17,259 nucleotides of DNA from Herminiimonas sp. (GCA_014377155.1 JACMQD010000399.1:1-17259), one strand, 5' to 3'; counted from the stretch's first letter, positions 1 to 8,045 are shown. A program made the numbers and translations. The notes: generated by a model from the letters alone, not told the origin.

Positions 1-86
1 AACCAGGCCAGCAGCTGGGTGCAGGTCGGTCCCGACTGCACATGGGTGAAATCGAGGATCTTGACGCCGTCTAATGCTTTACTCAT
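1..86 (-). CDS. frc: Formyl-CoA transferase paralogue, N-terminal fragment cut by window edge
   Basis: Only the first 28 codons are inside the window. They read MSKALDGVKILDFTHVQSGP and continue TCTQLLAW, which lines up residue for residue with the start of the complete Frc encoded at 3739-4992 and with the class III CoA-transferase family. The conserved Gln of the HVQ motif, which lies in the active site of Oxalobacter Frc, is present. The start is supported by an ideal Shine-Dalgarno, AAAGGAGG at 93-100 on the minus strand, seven bases before the ATG. The nucleotide sequence differs at many positions from the other copy, so this is a diverged paralogue and not a fresh duplication. The rest of the gene, and whether it is intact, cannot be seen. 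It could also be a related CoA-transferase with another acceptor, since only the N-terminus is visible. Confidence 0.85.
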   Translation of the reverse strand, partial: MSKALDGVKILDFTHVQSGPTCTQLLAW

Positions 87-148
87 TTACTGCCTCCTTT
101 TAATTAACGGCATATTATCCACCGTCAAGGAGGCCCTTGCATCTTTTC

Positions 149-165
149 GCGGGTGTCGAACCCGC
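149..165 (-). terminator. Hairpin after the DUF1501 gene, no U-tract
   Basis: GCGGGT and ACCCGC form a 6-bp perfect stem around a 5-base loop, 26 bases past the stop of the DUF1501 gene on the minus strand. It is followed on that strand by GAAAAG and not by a T-run, so it is at best a weak intrinsic terminator. A second small inverted repeat, CAAGG-N4-CCTTG, lies at 126-139. Read on the minus strand the stem-loop looks like a tRNA T-arm, but no tRNA body surrounds it. Confidence 0.35.
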
Positions 166-190
166 TTCAGTCTTGGGTTTTTTCCTAAAA

Positions 191-1480
191 TCAGACGAAA
201 CCGATTTTCCGTGTGCTCGGATTGAAATTGACCAGGTTTGGCAGCGTTGTCAGCAGATCGGCATCGCTGACGCCGGGCCGCTTGCCGTTGACAGCGCCGC
301 CGACGACGAAGTGCATGCTGCCCCAGCCGTGGTCCGAGCCATCATTGTTGCCCGCCAGCGTACGGCCGAAATCCGAAGCCGTGAAGGTCGTGACCTTGTT
401 GGCAACGCCGAGCTCGACCGTCGCGTTGTAAAAAGAAGAGACCGCATCAGCAACGGTTTTCATCAGCACCGGATGTTCCGTCACCAGCCCGTCATGCGTA
501 TCGAAGCCGCCGAGCGACACGAAAAATACCTGCCGTTTTGCGCCGATCGCGCCCGCACACGAAATCATCCGGGCGACCATCTTGAGCTGATCCGACAACC
601 GGTTCGACGCCGGAAAAGGCGTGGCGATTGCCGGCGCTCCCGCCAGCGCTCCGGTCACTACCGTGTTGCAGTCGATCGAGCGCCGCATCACGCGACTGTA
701 TTCATTTTCCAGGAGATTCGTGCTGCTCTGCGTGACAAGCGCACGCAATGCATCGCTGCTGGCTTGCGAGCCGAAAAGCGGCGCCATGATGCCCGAAAGC
801 GGTACTGAACCGCCTGGCGAAATCACGTAATCCACCGCGCTGTTACCCGACATGGAAACCGCGTTTCCGGACACATTCACGCAGGTGAAGGTCGCGTTGC
901 CGTTCCCGGACTGGAACAAGTCGCCCATGCGCCCACCCCAACCGGACACCGCGCCCTCTGGCATCGTGGATTGCCAAAAAGATTGCTGGTCGTTGTGCGA
1001 AAAAAGCTTTGGCGGCAGCTTTACGGAAGGGTTGGTGTATTGCAGCTTGGTAGTCGGCTGCACCAGGGTGCCCACATTGAGCACTGCCGTCATGTGGCCT
1101 GCCTCGAAGATCGGCAGCAGAGGCGCCAATCCAGGCGCCAGCGCAAACTGGCGAGGCGCGCCAGCCGAATCGACCGGCATGAGAGTCGGTGCGAGCGCTG
1201 TCGCCGTCAGGCTGCTGCGTGCATGCGCCAGAGTCGGCCGCTGCTGGTAATAGGCCGCGTAACTGGCTGCGTCGTACGGTACGAGTGTATTGCCATAGTC
1301 GTTGCCACCGTACAGGAATACGCAGACGATTGCCTTGTAATCATTGGCGGTCGCGGCCGAGGCTTCCGCAATCGACGCCAGGTTCAGCATCCACGGCGTA
1401 GCAGCGCCAGCAACCGACAGCGCGGATGCGCGCCGCAGGAAAGCGCGGCGCGACTGGTCAGGCGGCAATGCGGCGCTCAT
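191..1480 (-). CDS. DUF1501 family protein, Tat-exported
   Basis: A 429-residue protein. Residues 11-17 (RRAFLRR) followed by a hydrophobic stretch and an Ala-rich end near residue 43 form a twin-arginine signal, so the folded protein is probably exported to the periplasm or beyond. The mature part carries the hallmarks of DUF1501: [10 protein letters not shown] near residue 55, GGFDTHDG near 325, and [18 protein letters not shown] near 370. The family has a sulfatase/alkaline-phosphatase-like look but no established function. Such genes usually sit directly downstream of a DUF1800 gene in an operon, and a damaged DUF1800 gene is exactly what lies upstream here (1572-2024). GGGGACC precedes the ATG. 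The reading frame itself is intact; whether it is still transcribed with its partner broken is unknown. Confidence 0.85.
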   Translation of the reverse strand: MSAALPPDQSRRAFLRRASALSVAGAATPWMLNLASIAEASAATANDYKAIVCVFLYGGNDYGNTLVPYDAASYAAYYQQRPTLAHARSSLTATALAPTLMPVDSAGAPRQFALAPGLAPLLPIFEAGHMTAVLNVGTLVQPTTKLQYTNPSVKLPPKLFSHNDQQSFWQSTMPEGAVSGWGGRMGDLFQSGNGNATFTCVNVSGNAVSMSGNSAVDYVISPGGSVPLSGIMAPLFGSQASSDALRALVTQSSTNLLENEYSRVMRRSIDCNTVVTGALAGAPAIATPFPASNRLSDQLKMVARMISCAGAIGAKRQVFFVSLGGFDTHDGLVTEHPVLMKTVADAVSSFYNATVELGVANKVTTFTASDFGRTLAGNNDGSDHGWGSMHFVVGGAVNGKRPGVSDADLLTTLPNLVNFNPSTRKIGFV

Positions 1481-1571
1481 GACTGGTCCCCAAAATGGCT
1501 GAGTCTCGAATTACACGCGATGCCGCAACTGGCAAGATGGTCATTTCGAAACATGATCGATTCTCCGAAGT

Positions 1572-2024
1572 TCACTTCAAGACGATGAATTCTGGCGAGG
1601 CCAGTACCAGCAGCATGGCGGTGTAGATGCGCTTCAGACGGCTTGGGTCGGTGCCGCCCGGCAGGCTGTTGACTGCAGCGATGATGGTGCTCTTCGTCGA
1701 TCCTGCGCGCCTCGTCATCCAGCAGAATCGCCTTGAGAACGGCTTTCAGGTTGCCCTTGACACCGGCACCGTCGTTATTGAAAACCGTGGCGACGCGGGC
1801 GATGTAGCCCGGGCTTGGATTACTGCACACCAGGCGCTGGATCAGCTGGCGACTGATGAACGGTGCGACGTTCGGATGCGCGAACAGGATGTCGAGCGCC
1901 ATCGTCAGACTGGTGACGCCATCGGTGCCGGCTGGGATCGTCGATCCCAGGAATGTCTTCGGGCCCAATTCATGCAGCGCCGGGTCGGTAGGGGAGAAAA
2001 ATGCATCGCGCTACACGATGCAAG
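1572..2024 (-). pseudogene. DUF1800 family remnant, 5' truncated with internal deletion
   Basis: Read on the minus strand, codons from about 2014 down to 1705 encode a clear DUF1800 segment: a [12 protein letters not shown] stretch, then [20 protein letters not shown], then [17 protein letters not shown] and ILLDDEAR. Immediately after that, the frame changes at 1700-1705 and a second frame encodes the C-terminus typical of the family ([26 protein letters not shown]) with its stop at 1572-1574. Intact family members have on the order of 150 residues between these two blocks, so the junction is an internal deletion that also broke the frame. On the 5' side an in-frame TAG stands at about 2022-2024, and the N-terminal half is missing. 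The open frame 1477-1968, starting at TTG, is therefore not a real protein end. Confidence 0.8.
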
Positions 2025-2200
2025 CCGGTCTGGTGTGGGGTTATTCTGTGATGTGGACTTACGCGCGGCTAGTGGTCAAAACTTCAACTTGTCGCGGCTT
2101 GTTTTCTGATGAGCAATTTCGATGTTCACCGACGCGCAGCGACGCACGGTTACGCGAAATGCACCACAAAACTGCTCCATTTCGCCTTCGTCGGCGAGCA

Positions 2201-2350
2201 TACAAGAGCTTCGACATCAACCCCGACAGGCTCGTGGCTGACGCGCCACTGACCGACCATGGCCTTGACTCGCTGTCGCTGGCCGAGCCGCCGTTCGTGG
2301 ACGGTATCGTCCCGCTGTTGCTCGATCGTGCCCGGCTCTGCCGATTTTGA
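2201..2350 (+). pseudogene. Degenerate acyl-carrier-protein-like fragment
   Basis: One plus-strand frame reads SFDINPDRLVADAPLTDHGL then DSLSLAE. This matches the helix I-II region of acyl carrier proteins, including the DSL motif whose serine carries phosphopantetheine in functional ACPs. After SLSLAE the normal acidic helix II is replaced by PPFVDGIVPLLLDRARL, which looks like the family's next segment after a small deletion. The frame has no credible start: upstream codons back to 1856 are antisense to the DUF1800 remnant. About 75 codons are expected for an ACP and fewer than 50 can be matched. I read it as a gene fragment, but recognition rests on one motif and its flanks. Confidence 0.45.
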
Positions 2351-2354
2351 TTGC

Positions 2355-2383
2355 TTGACGGGATGAATAACACCAAGGAAAAT
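2355..2383 (+). promoter_or_regulatory. Possible sigma-70 promoter for HPP-CBS gene
   Basis: TTGACG (5 of 6 against the -35 consensus) and GAAAAT (4 of 6 against the -10) are separated by 17 bases, and the next gene starts 36 bases further on. The -10 is weak, so this is a prediction by pattern only. Confidence 0.3.
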
Positions 2384-2418
2384 TTGCGTTTAATCTACCA
2401 ATTTAAAAACAAGAAACC

Positions 2419-3627
2419 ATGCAGTTAAAATGGCTTGTCAGTATTTTCCCCGCTCCCGGCTCGACCGATCGCTTCGAAAAAATGCGGGCGTGTACCGGCG
2501 CGCTTTTCGGCTTGGTACTGTGCGGCTCGTCCAGCTTTCTGCTGCTGGGGAATTCACCCGGTGCGATCTGGCTGATCGCGCCGATGGGTGCGTCGGCGGT
2601 GCTGCTGTTCGCCGTCCCTGCCAGTCCGCTTGCACAACCCTGGTCGATCATGGGCGGCAACATCGCCGCGGCCCTGATCGGCGTGACCTGCGCAAAACTG
2701 ATCGGCGCGCCCATGCTGGCTGCCGCCATCGCCGGTGCCGCGGCAATCGGCGCCATGTTTGCCCTGCGCTGCCTGCATCCCCCCAGTGGCGCAGTCGCCC
2801 TGACGGCCGTGCTCGGCGGCCCGGCGATCCATGCGATGGGTTACGAATTCGTCCTGGTGCCGGTCGGCCTCAATTCCCTGTTGCTGCTGGCGACCGCACT
2901 GTTCTTCAATAACGCGACAGGCCGCCGTTATCCCCACCTGATGCAGGCCGCGCTGCCGAACGTGCATCAGACGCGCGACCTGTTACCGACCGAGCGGATC
3001 GGCATGATCGCCGAAGATCTCGACGTGGTGCTGAAGCGTTATAACCAGGTGCTCGACATCAGCCGCGACGATCTGGAAACGATCCTCCTCGAAACCGAAC
3101 GCCAGGTCTACCTGCGCCGCTACGGCGTGACCCACTGCGGCGACATCATGTCACGCGATGTCATCAGCGTCGTCTTCGGCACCGGACTGCAGACGGCATG
3201 GGACCTGTTGCATGACCATCGCCTGGCGGCCCTGCCGGTGGTCGACCGCGGCAACCGGGTCATCGGCATCATCACCAAGGCCGATTACATCGACCATGCG
3301 AACCTGACCTTGCAGGGCGGCCTCGCCCAGCGCTTGTCAAAATTCCTGACGCCGATCCGCCATAGCCATTCGATCAAGCCCGAAGTGGTTGGGCAGATCA
3401 TGCACAAGCATGTGCACGTCGCCACCGAAACGCAGCCGATCGTCGAATTGGTCAAGCTGATGTCGGACGCCGGCGTGCATTCGATGCCGGTGCTCGATGC
3501 CGACCGCAAGCTGGTCGGCATCGTCAGTCAATCGGACCTGGTCGCGGCACTCTACGAGAGCAACCTGCAGGCGGTTTCGATCAAGCCCAACCAAGGCCGC
3601 CCAGGCGTCGCTGCCGTCGCCAGCTGA
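2419..3627 (+). CDS. HPP family membrane protein with two C-terminal CBS domains
   Basis: A 402-residue protein. The first 170 residues form the HPP domain: about five hydrophobic segments (roughly 22-43, 48-67, 75-95, 97-117 and 124-165) and the name-giving His-Pro-Pro at 120-122 within CLHPPSGAVAL. Two CBS domains follow a helical linker, at about 240-300 (DIMSRDVISV to IITKADYIDH) and 325-385 (IMHKHVHVA to IVSQSDLVAALY). CBS pairs normally bind adenosine nucleotides and gate the attached module. HPP-domain proteins are inner-membrane proteins; a plastid member is linked to nitrite transport, but the substrate of bacterial HPP-CBS proteins is not settled. The start codon has only a poor ribosome-binding site (ACAAGAAACC). 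The gene stands alone on its strand; the hairpin downstream has its U-tract on the other strand. Confidence 0.85.
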   Translation: MQLKWLVSIFPAPGSTDRFEKMRACTGALFGLVLCGSSSFLLLGNSPGAIWLIAPMGASAVLLFAVPASPLAQPWSIMGGNIAAALIGVTCAKLIGAPMLAAAIAGAAAIGAMFALRCLHPPSGAVALTAVLGGPAIHAMGYEFVLVPVGLNSLLLLATALFFNNATGRRYPHLMQAALPNVHQTRDLLPTERIGMIAEDLDVVLKRYNQVLDISRDDLETILLETERQVYLRRYGVTHCGDIMSRDVISVVFGTGLQTAWDLLHDHRLAALPVVDRGNRVIGIITKADYIDHANLTLQGGLAQRLSKFLTPIRHSHSIKPEVVGQIMHKHVHVATETQPIVELVKLMSDAGVHSMPVLDADRKLVGIVSQSDLVAALYESNLQAVSIKPNQGRPGVAAVAS

Positions 3628-3674
3628 AACATCCCGAACGGCAGTGACGATTGCTAACGTTCGGATCCGCCATG

Positions 3675-3716
3675 AAAAAACGGCGTCCAAAAACCCGAAG
3701 GTTTCTGAACGCCGTT
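3675..3716 (-). terminator. Rho-independent terminator of the oxc-frc operon
   Basis: On the minus strand AACGGCGT ... ACGCCGTT pair over 8 bp, with an inner AAACC/GGTTT stem closed by a TTCG tetraloop, and the hairpin is followed directly by TTTTTT. It begins 22 bases after the frc stop codon. The same hairpin lies 52 bases after the HPP gene on the plus strand but there lacks a T-run. Confidence 0.85.
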
Positions 3717-3738
3717 GAGATCAGGGCTGTATGTTTAT

Positions 3739-4992
3739 TTAGACAGCGCCTGAAGCATGAAGCTTCGCAATGTCGCCAGCCTTGTAGCCCAGGCTTTCCA
3801 GCACTTCATCCGTATGCTCGCCCAGCAATGGCGAGCCGGTAATTTCCACCTTCATGTCCGAGAACTTGATCGGGCTGCCGACCGTCAGGTACGGTCCGCG
3901 TTCCTTGTGCTGCACTTCGGTGATGGTGCCCGAGGCGCGCAGCGATTCATCATTGGCCAGTTCCTTCATCGTCATGACCGGTGCGCAGGGAATGTCGAAC
4001 TTGCGCAGGATGTCGACCGCTTCGAACTTGGTCTTGTCGGCCAGCCACGCTTCGATGGTGCCGAAGATCTCCATGATGTGCGGTTGGCGCGCCTTGGCGG
4101 TCATGTAGTTCGGATCGCTGACCCATTCCGGCTTGCCGATCGCATGGCAGATCGGCCCCCATGCATGACCCTGCACCGTGAAATAGATGTAGGCGTTCGG
4201 ATCGGTTTCCCATCCCTTGCACTTCAACACCCAGCCCGGCTGGCCGCCGCCGCCGGCATTGCCGCCGCGCGGCACGACATCACTGAACGTCCCGTGCGGA
4301 TATTGCGGGTACTCTTCCAGGTAGCCGAGGCGATCCAGGCGCTGCTGGTCGCGCAGCTTGACGCGGCACAGGTTCAGCACGCTGTCCTGCATCGAGACCG
4401 CCACCTTCTGACCCTTGCCGGTTTTTTCGCGGCCGATCAGGGCCGTCAGGATGCCGATGGCGAGGTGCATGCCAGTGTTCGAATCACCCAGGGCTGCGGC
4501 GCTGATCGTCGGCGGGCCGTCCCAGAAACCGGTGGTCGACGCCGCGCCGCCCGCGCATTGCGCGACGTTCTCGTAGACCTTCAGGTCTTCGTAGTGATGG
4601 CCATCGCTGAAACCCTTGACCGATGCGACGATCATCTTCGGGTTCAGTTCATTGATGCGTTCCCATGTAAAGCCCATGCGGTCCAGCGCGCCAGGACCGA
4701 AATTTTCGACCATGACATCGGATTCGCGGATCAGCTTTTCCAGGACTTCCTTGCCTTCAGGTTTCTTGGTGTCGAGCGTCAACGAGCGCTTGTTGCTGTT
4801 TAACATGGTGAAGTACAGCGCATCGACATCCGGGATGTCGCGCAATTGCGAACGGGTCACGTCACCGGAGCCGGGACGCTCCACCTTGATGACGTCGGCG
4901 CCGAACCACGCCAGCATCTGGGTACATGCCGGACCTGCCTGCACGTGGGTGAAATCGATGATCTTGATGCCTTCTAATGGTTTGTTGCTCAT
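3739..4992 (-). CDS. frc: Formyl-CoA:oxalate CoA-transferase
   Basis: A 417-residue class III (CaiB/BaiF) CoA-transferase, close to the 428 residues of the Oxalobacter formigenes enzyme, which it resembles throughout. It transfers CoA from formyl-CoA to oxalate, giving oxalyl-CoA and formate in the cytoplasm. Asp170 in [11 protein letters not shown] is the catalytic aspartate that forms the acyl anhydride (Asp169 in Oxalobacter). Gln18 in HVQAG and the glycine loop GGGGQ at 247-251 are active-site elements. The ATG at 4992 is chosen because AAAGGAAGG (4998-5006) precedes it and the protein then starts like its homologues; an upstream in-frame start would add 14 unrelated residues. It lies 90 bases after oxc with no promoter I can defend between them, so the two are probably co-transcribed. 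Ends in a strong terminator. The specificity call is firm because the neighbours are oxc and oxlT. Confidence 0.96.
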   Translation of the reverse strand: MSNKPLEGIKIIDFTHVQAGPACTQMLAWFGADVIKVERPGSGDVTRSQLRDIPDVDALYFTMLNSNKRSLTLDTKKPEGKEVLEKLIRESDVMVENFGPGALDRMGFTWERINELNPKMIVASVKGFSDGHHYEDLKVYENVAQCAGGAASTTGFWDGPPTISAAALGDSNTGMHLAIGILTALIGREKTGKGQKVAVSMQDSVLNLCRVKLRDQQRLDRLGYLEEYPQYPHGTFSDVVPRGGNAGGGGQPGWVLKCKGWETDPNAYIYFTVQGHAWGPICHAIGKPEWVSDPNYMTAKARQPHIMEIFGTIEAWLADKTKFEAVDILRKFDIPCAPVMTMKELANDESLRASGTITEVQHKERGPYLTVGSPIKFSDMKVEITGSPLLGEHTDEVLESLGYKAGDIAKLHASGAV

Positions 4993-5082
4993 GATGGCCT
5001 TCCTTTCAACTGTTTGACTGCATGCCAGGTTCAACCTGACGACGCAACCGGAGGTAAATCCGCTGTGCCGGGTCGAATTTTT

Positions 5083-6861
5083 TTACTTCTTGCTCGCCTT
5101 GCTTTGCGGGTTCAGATTCGTCAGGCGGCCGCTTTCGGTGCCGGCTGCTTCATCGATGACCGCGTTGATCAGGGTCGGCTTGCCGGAGGCGATCGCCTCG
5201 GTGAGCGCCTTGGTCATTTCAGCCGGCGTCGTCACGTGATGGCCGACACCGCCAAAGGCCTCGATCATCTTGTCGTAACGGGCATTCTTGACGAACACCG
5301 TCGGCGCCACATCGGCGCCACCGGTCGGGTTGACGTCGGTGCCGCGATAGACGCCGTTGTTGTTGAAGACGATGGTCACGACCGGCAGGTTGTAGCGGCA
5401 GATCGTTTCCAGTTCCATGCCCGAGAAGCCGAAGGCGCTGTCGCCTTCGATCGCCACCACCGGCAGGCGGCTGACGACAGCCGCGCCGATGGCGTAGCCC
5501 ATGCCGATGCCCATGATGCCCCAGGTGCCGGAATCGAAACGCTTGCGCGGCTGGTACATGTCGATGATGCTGCGGGCGTAGTCGAGCGTGTTGGCGCCTT
5601 CGTTGACGACATTGATGTCGGGCCGGGTCTTCAACACGTCGCGGATCGCCCGCAGCGCGCTATGGAAATTCATCGGCGTCGGATTCAAGTCGAGCGTGGC
5701 CGCCATCTTCGCCAGGTTCTTGTTCTTGCGCTCGTTGATGGCATCGGTCCATTCGGCAGCCGGCTTCTTGAAGCCGGAAGCGATCCCGGCCAGTAGCGCG
5801 GCGACGCAGGAGCCGATGTCGCCGATCACCGGCGCGGCGATTGCCACATTGCTGTCGATTTCAGTCGGCGAGATGTCGATCTGGATGAATTGCTTCGGGC
5901 TGCCCCAGGTCTTGCCCTTGCCGTGTGCCAGCAGCCAGTTCAGGCGGGCGCCGATCAGCACCACGACGTCGGCTTCGGCCAGCACGTACGAGCGGGCGGC
6001 AGAAGCGGATTGCGCATGGGTGTCCGGCAGCAGCCCTTTTGCCATCGACATCGGCAGGTACGGAATGCCGGACTGTTCGACGAAGGCGTGGATGTCGGCA
6101 TCAGCCTGGGCGTAGGCAGCACCTTTGCCAAGCAGGATCAGCGGGCGCTTTGCACCCTTGAGCAGGTTCAGGGCGCGATCGATGGATTCCGGCGCGGGAA
6201 TCTGGCGCGGGATCGCATCGACCACGCGCACCAGCGATTTCTTGCCGTGTGCGACATCCAGCGTCTGGCTCAGCAGTTGCGCCGGAAGGTCGAGATAGAC
6301 GCCGCCCGGACGGCCGGAGACGGCAGCCCGGATCGCCCGTGCAATACCGATGCCGATGTCTTCCGCCTTGTTGATGCGATAGGATGCCTTGGCATACGGT
6401 CTTGCAGCATTCAACTGATCCATCTCTTCGTAATCACCCTGCTGCAGGTCGACGATCTCGCGCTCGCTGGAGCCGGAAATCAGGATCATCGGGAAGCAGT
6501 TTGTGGTGGCGTTGGCCAGCGCGGTCAGGCCGTTCAGGAAGCCCGGTGCGGACACCGTCAGGCAGATACCCGGTTTCTGGGTCATGTAGCCGGCGATCGC
6601 GGCGGCGTTGCCGGCGTGCTGCTCGTGGCGGAAGCCGATGAAGCGCATGCCTTCGGCTTGCGCAAGGCGTGCCAGATCGGTGATCGGAATACCGACCAGG
6701 CCGAAGATGGTGTCGATGTCGTTGTGTTTCAGCGCATCGATGACGAGGTGAAAACCATCGGTCAACTGCGGCTCGGCAGCGCCGGGCGGGTTAGAATCAC
6801 GCTCTTGCTTCTCGAGAAGCGCGGTTTCATCCGTCTCGGTTTTGTTCAGTACTGAAGACAT
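5083..6861 (-). CDS. oxc: Oxalyl-CoA decarboxylase
   Basis: A 592-residue thiamine-diphosphate enzyme that converts oxalyl-CoA to formyl-CoA and CO2, so regenerating the CoA donor for Frc. The N-terminal ThDP domain contains Glu80 in GFRHEQHAG, the cofactor-activating glutamate, and [20 protein letters not shown]. The central domain carries [10 protein letters not shown] and [18 protein letters not shown], the region of CoA and ADP binding in this family. The C-terminal ThDP-Mg motif is [14 protein letters not shown] from 473 with the paired Asn at 500-501. The ATG at 6861 is preceded by AGGAGA at a good distance; starting further upstream would add 30 residues without family support. Even so the protein has about 24 more N-terminal residues than the Oxalobacter enzyme, a polar extension up to about residue 30. 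First gene of the oxc-frc operon, with an FNR-like palindrome and -10 box upstream at 6983-7026. Confidence 0.96.
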   Translation of the reverse strand: MSSVLNKTETDETALLEKQERDSNPPGAAEPQLTDGFHLVIDALKHNDIDTIFGLVGIPITDLARLAQAEGMRFIGFRHEQHAGNAAAIAGYMTQKPGICLTVSAPGFLNGLTALANATTNCFPMILISGSSEREIVDLQQGDYEEMDQLNAARPYAKASYRINKAEDIGIGIARAIRAAVSGRPGGVYLDLPAQLLSQTLDVAHGKKSLVRVVDAIPRQIPAPESIDRALNLLKGAKRPLILLGKGAAYAQADADIHAFVEQSGIPYLPMSMAKGLLPDTHAQSASAARSYVLAEADVVVLIGARLNWLLAHGKGKTWGSPKQFIQIDISPTEIDSNVAIAAPVIGDIGSCVAALLAGIASGFKKPAAEWTDAINERKNKNLAKMAATLDLNPTPMNFHSALRAIRDVLKTRPDINVVNEGANTLDYARSIIDMYQPRKRFDSGTWGIMGIGMGYAIGAAVVSRLPVVAIEGDSAFGFSGMELETICRYNLPVVTIVFNNNGVYRGTDVNPTGGADVAPTVFVKNARYDKMIEAFGGVGHHVTTPAEMTKALTEAIASGKPTLINAVIDEAAGTESGRLTNLNPQSKASKK

Positions 6862-6982
6862 GGTTTCTCCTGTGAATTCTGTCGTGGCGCCGCGGTGCGT
6901 GTGTATCGGATGCACCTCACCGGCCTGCCTTGACGGGTTGCAGCATGCCAATGTAAATGCATGCGCTGATTAAGTAGCGCAG

Positions 6983-7026
6983 ATCATAGCGAGGCGCTGG
7001 TTGTCGCATCATTGACCGGGGTCAAT
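6983..7026 (-). promoter_or_regulatory. oxc promoter with FNR-type operator
   Basis: ATTGACC-GG-GGTCAAT at 7011-7026 is a perfect inverted repeat whose core, TTGAC-N4-GTCAA (7012-7025), has the arm length and spacing of Crp/Fnr-family sites of the FNR kind (TTGAT-N4-ATCAA). On the minus strand, 23 bases after the core, stands TATGAT (6983-6988), a 5 of 6 match to the -10 consensus, with no -35 box of its own. This places the site about 42 bases before the predicted transcription start near 6976, the class II activator position. The untranslated leader would be about 115 bases. The same site could also act on the divergent regulator gene. Confidence 0.7.
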
Positions 7027-7106
7027 TTTCGCCAGATGACGGGTGGTTGTTTTAAGCAACTGTCGACGACCGGGGCGCCGTGCCGTGTACGGTCAGCCTG
7101 GTGTCG

Positions 7107-7745
7107 ATGACTTTTATCAGTATCAATAAGGCAATTTTGTCAACGCTGCTTACCCATCCTGAACGCAACATCATCCGCGTACAACTACGCCAGAACAGTT
7201 CGCTCAAGGAATTGAACGCGGATGAAATCGCGGAGCTGGAATCGCTCCTGACGATCGTCGACTGCCACAAGGGCGACTACCTGATGCACCAGGGCGTGCA
7301 CGACATGGAGCAGTACTTCATCGTCGACGGCATCCTCAAGCGGGTCGTGACGAACCAGGATGCCAAGGAAATGATCCTGCGGTTCGCCGATGCCAACGAC
7401 ATGGAAACCAGCTACGCCGCCTGGCGGCTGAAGACGCCGACGCCCTATAGCGTGGTGTGCGTCACCAAGGCGCGCGTGGCCAAACTGCCGCTACCGCACT
7501 GGATCGCCTTCATGGAGCGCCATCCGGCAATAAAACATGCTTTTGAATATGAAGTAATGCGGCTCATGAGCGAGATCATGGGACACACCATCACGCTGCA
7601 TCTTCTGGACGCGCCGGGGCGGGTGCACCGTTTCCTGCGCAAGCATCCGGAACTTTTTGACCGCATCCCCAAAAAAGAGCTGGCGGCCTACCTGAACCTG
7701 TCGGCGGAAACGTTAAGCAGGCTGAAGCATCAGGGGAAAATCTAG
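7107..7745 (+). CDS. Crp/Fnr-family transcriptional regulator, probable oxalate regulator
   Basis: A 212-residue protein (221 if the in-frame GTG at 7080 is used; neither start has a good Shine-Dalgarno). Residues 35-130 form the cyclic-nucleotide-binding-type beta-barrel (YFIVDGILKRVV, EMILRFADAND), then a long dimerisation helix (about 138-165) and a C-terminal winged helix-turn-helix. The recognition helix reads AETLSRLK: Glu, Ser and Arg stand in the E-x-x-S-R arrangement that FNR uses to contact TTGA half-sites. There is no N-terminal cysteine cluster, so it does not carry an FNR-type iron-sulfur oxygen sensor; the cyclic-nucleotide Arg/Ser pocket of CRP is not recognisable either. Its ligand is unknown. 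Transcribed away from oxc, with the palindrome 7012-7025 in the shared gap, it is the natural candidate to control oxc-frc and oxlT. That role is inference from position and the helix motif. Confidence 0.88.
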   Translation: MTFISINKAILSTLLTHPERNIIRVQLRQNSSLKELNADEIAELESLLTIVDCHKGDYLMHQGVHDMEQYFIVDGILKRVVTNQDAKEMILRFADANDMETSYAAWRLKTPTPYSVVCVTKARVAKLPLPHWIAFMERHPAIKHAFEYEVMRLMSEIMGHTITLHLLDAPGRVHRFLRKHPELFDRIPKKELAAYLNLSAETLSRLKHQGKI

Positions 7746-7870
7746 ATTTGATTCTGCAGGAGAAGATATTAGCGGCAGTGATATATCCCATTGGAAACTG
7801 AAATTAGACGCATAGCAGATGACTGGGTACCATCCGTTCAACGCCTGAATTCAAACCTGAGGAGCTTCAC

Positions 7871-8038
7871 ATGACTACCGCAACCAACGACATGCTCGCG
7901 CAAAGCAACGTCCGTACTTCGACCGAAACTTCGCCACTGTTGTCTGTTATCTCTGTCCTGCTGGGCGTGAACCTGCGTGAATCGCTCACCAGCGCCACAA
8001 CCGAGCAAGACGACTCGGCTTACGCCTGGGGTCTGTGA
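7871..8038 (+). CDS. Small 55-residue protein of unknown function
   Basis: Not recognised. ATG at 7871 follows GAGGAG at an ideal distance, and the frame ends at TGA 8036-8038 with the residues EQDDSAYAWGL. The middle (SPLLSVISVLLGVNLRE) is mildly hydrophobic and could form an amphipathic helix; the rest is rich in Ser and Thr. There is no signal peptide or transmembrane segment of full length. Third positions favour G/C only moderately, less than the large neighbours. A strong terminator starts 30 bases after the stop, which together with the good ribosome-binding site makes this a convincing single-gene unit. The gap from the regulator gene is 125 bases. The C-terminal tail ending Tyr-x-Trp-Gly-Leu is distinctive and may be the functional end. 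I see no adjacent modifying enzyme that would point to a peptide natural product. Confidence 0.7.
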   Translation: MTTATNDMLAQSNVRTSTETSPLLSVISVLLGVNLRESLTSATTEQDDSAYAWGL

Positions 8039-8045
8039 AACCACG

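Larger units (their letters stand above)
2025..2418. other. Region of gene debris between DUF1800 remnant and HPP gene
   Basis: No intact gene is visible here. The left part is the decayed 5' edge of the DUF1800 remnant (several stops in all minus frames). The middle carries the ACP-like fragment at 2201-2350. The last 70 bases are AT-richer and hold a possible promoter for the HPP gene: TTGACG at 2355-2360, 17 bases, GAAAAT at 2378-2383. Confidence 0.5.

Noticed and set aside
149..165. tRNA T-arm-like stem-loop (GCGGG-TTCGACA-CCCGC on the minus strand)
   Set aside because: No acceptor, D or anticodon arm and no CCA nearby; position 60 is atypical. Better read as a hairpin after the DUF1501 gene.
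1627..2109. 160-codon plus-strand open frame over the DUF1800 remnant
   Set aside because: The minus strand carries the recognisable DUF1800 motifs; this frame is their complement.
3757..4803. 348-codon plus-strand open frame inside frc
   Set aside because: Antisense shadow of a gene with full family match; no domain recognisable.
5027..5037. AGGTT-C-AACCT palindrome between oxc and frc
   Set aside because: Does not fit the TTGAC-N4-GTCAA motif; short odd palindromes of this size are common, and no -10 box supports an internal promoter.
5890..6855. 321-codon plus-strand open frame inside oxc
   Set aside because: Antisense shadow of oxc; no start signal and no recognisable protein motif.
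7046..7060. Imperfect dyad GTTG-N7-CAAC before the regulator gene, considered as an autoregulatory site
   Set aside because: Arms of only 4 bases with imperfect centre; not distinguishable from chance and unlike the operator motif.
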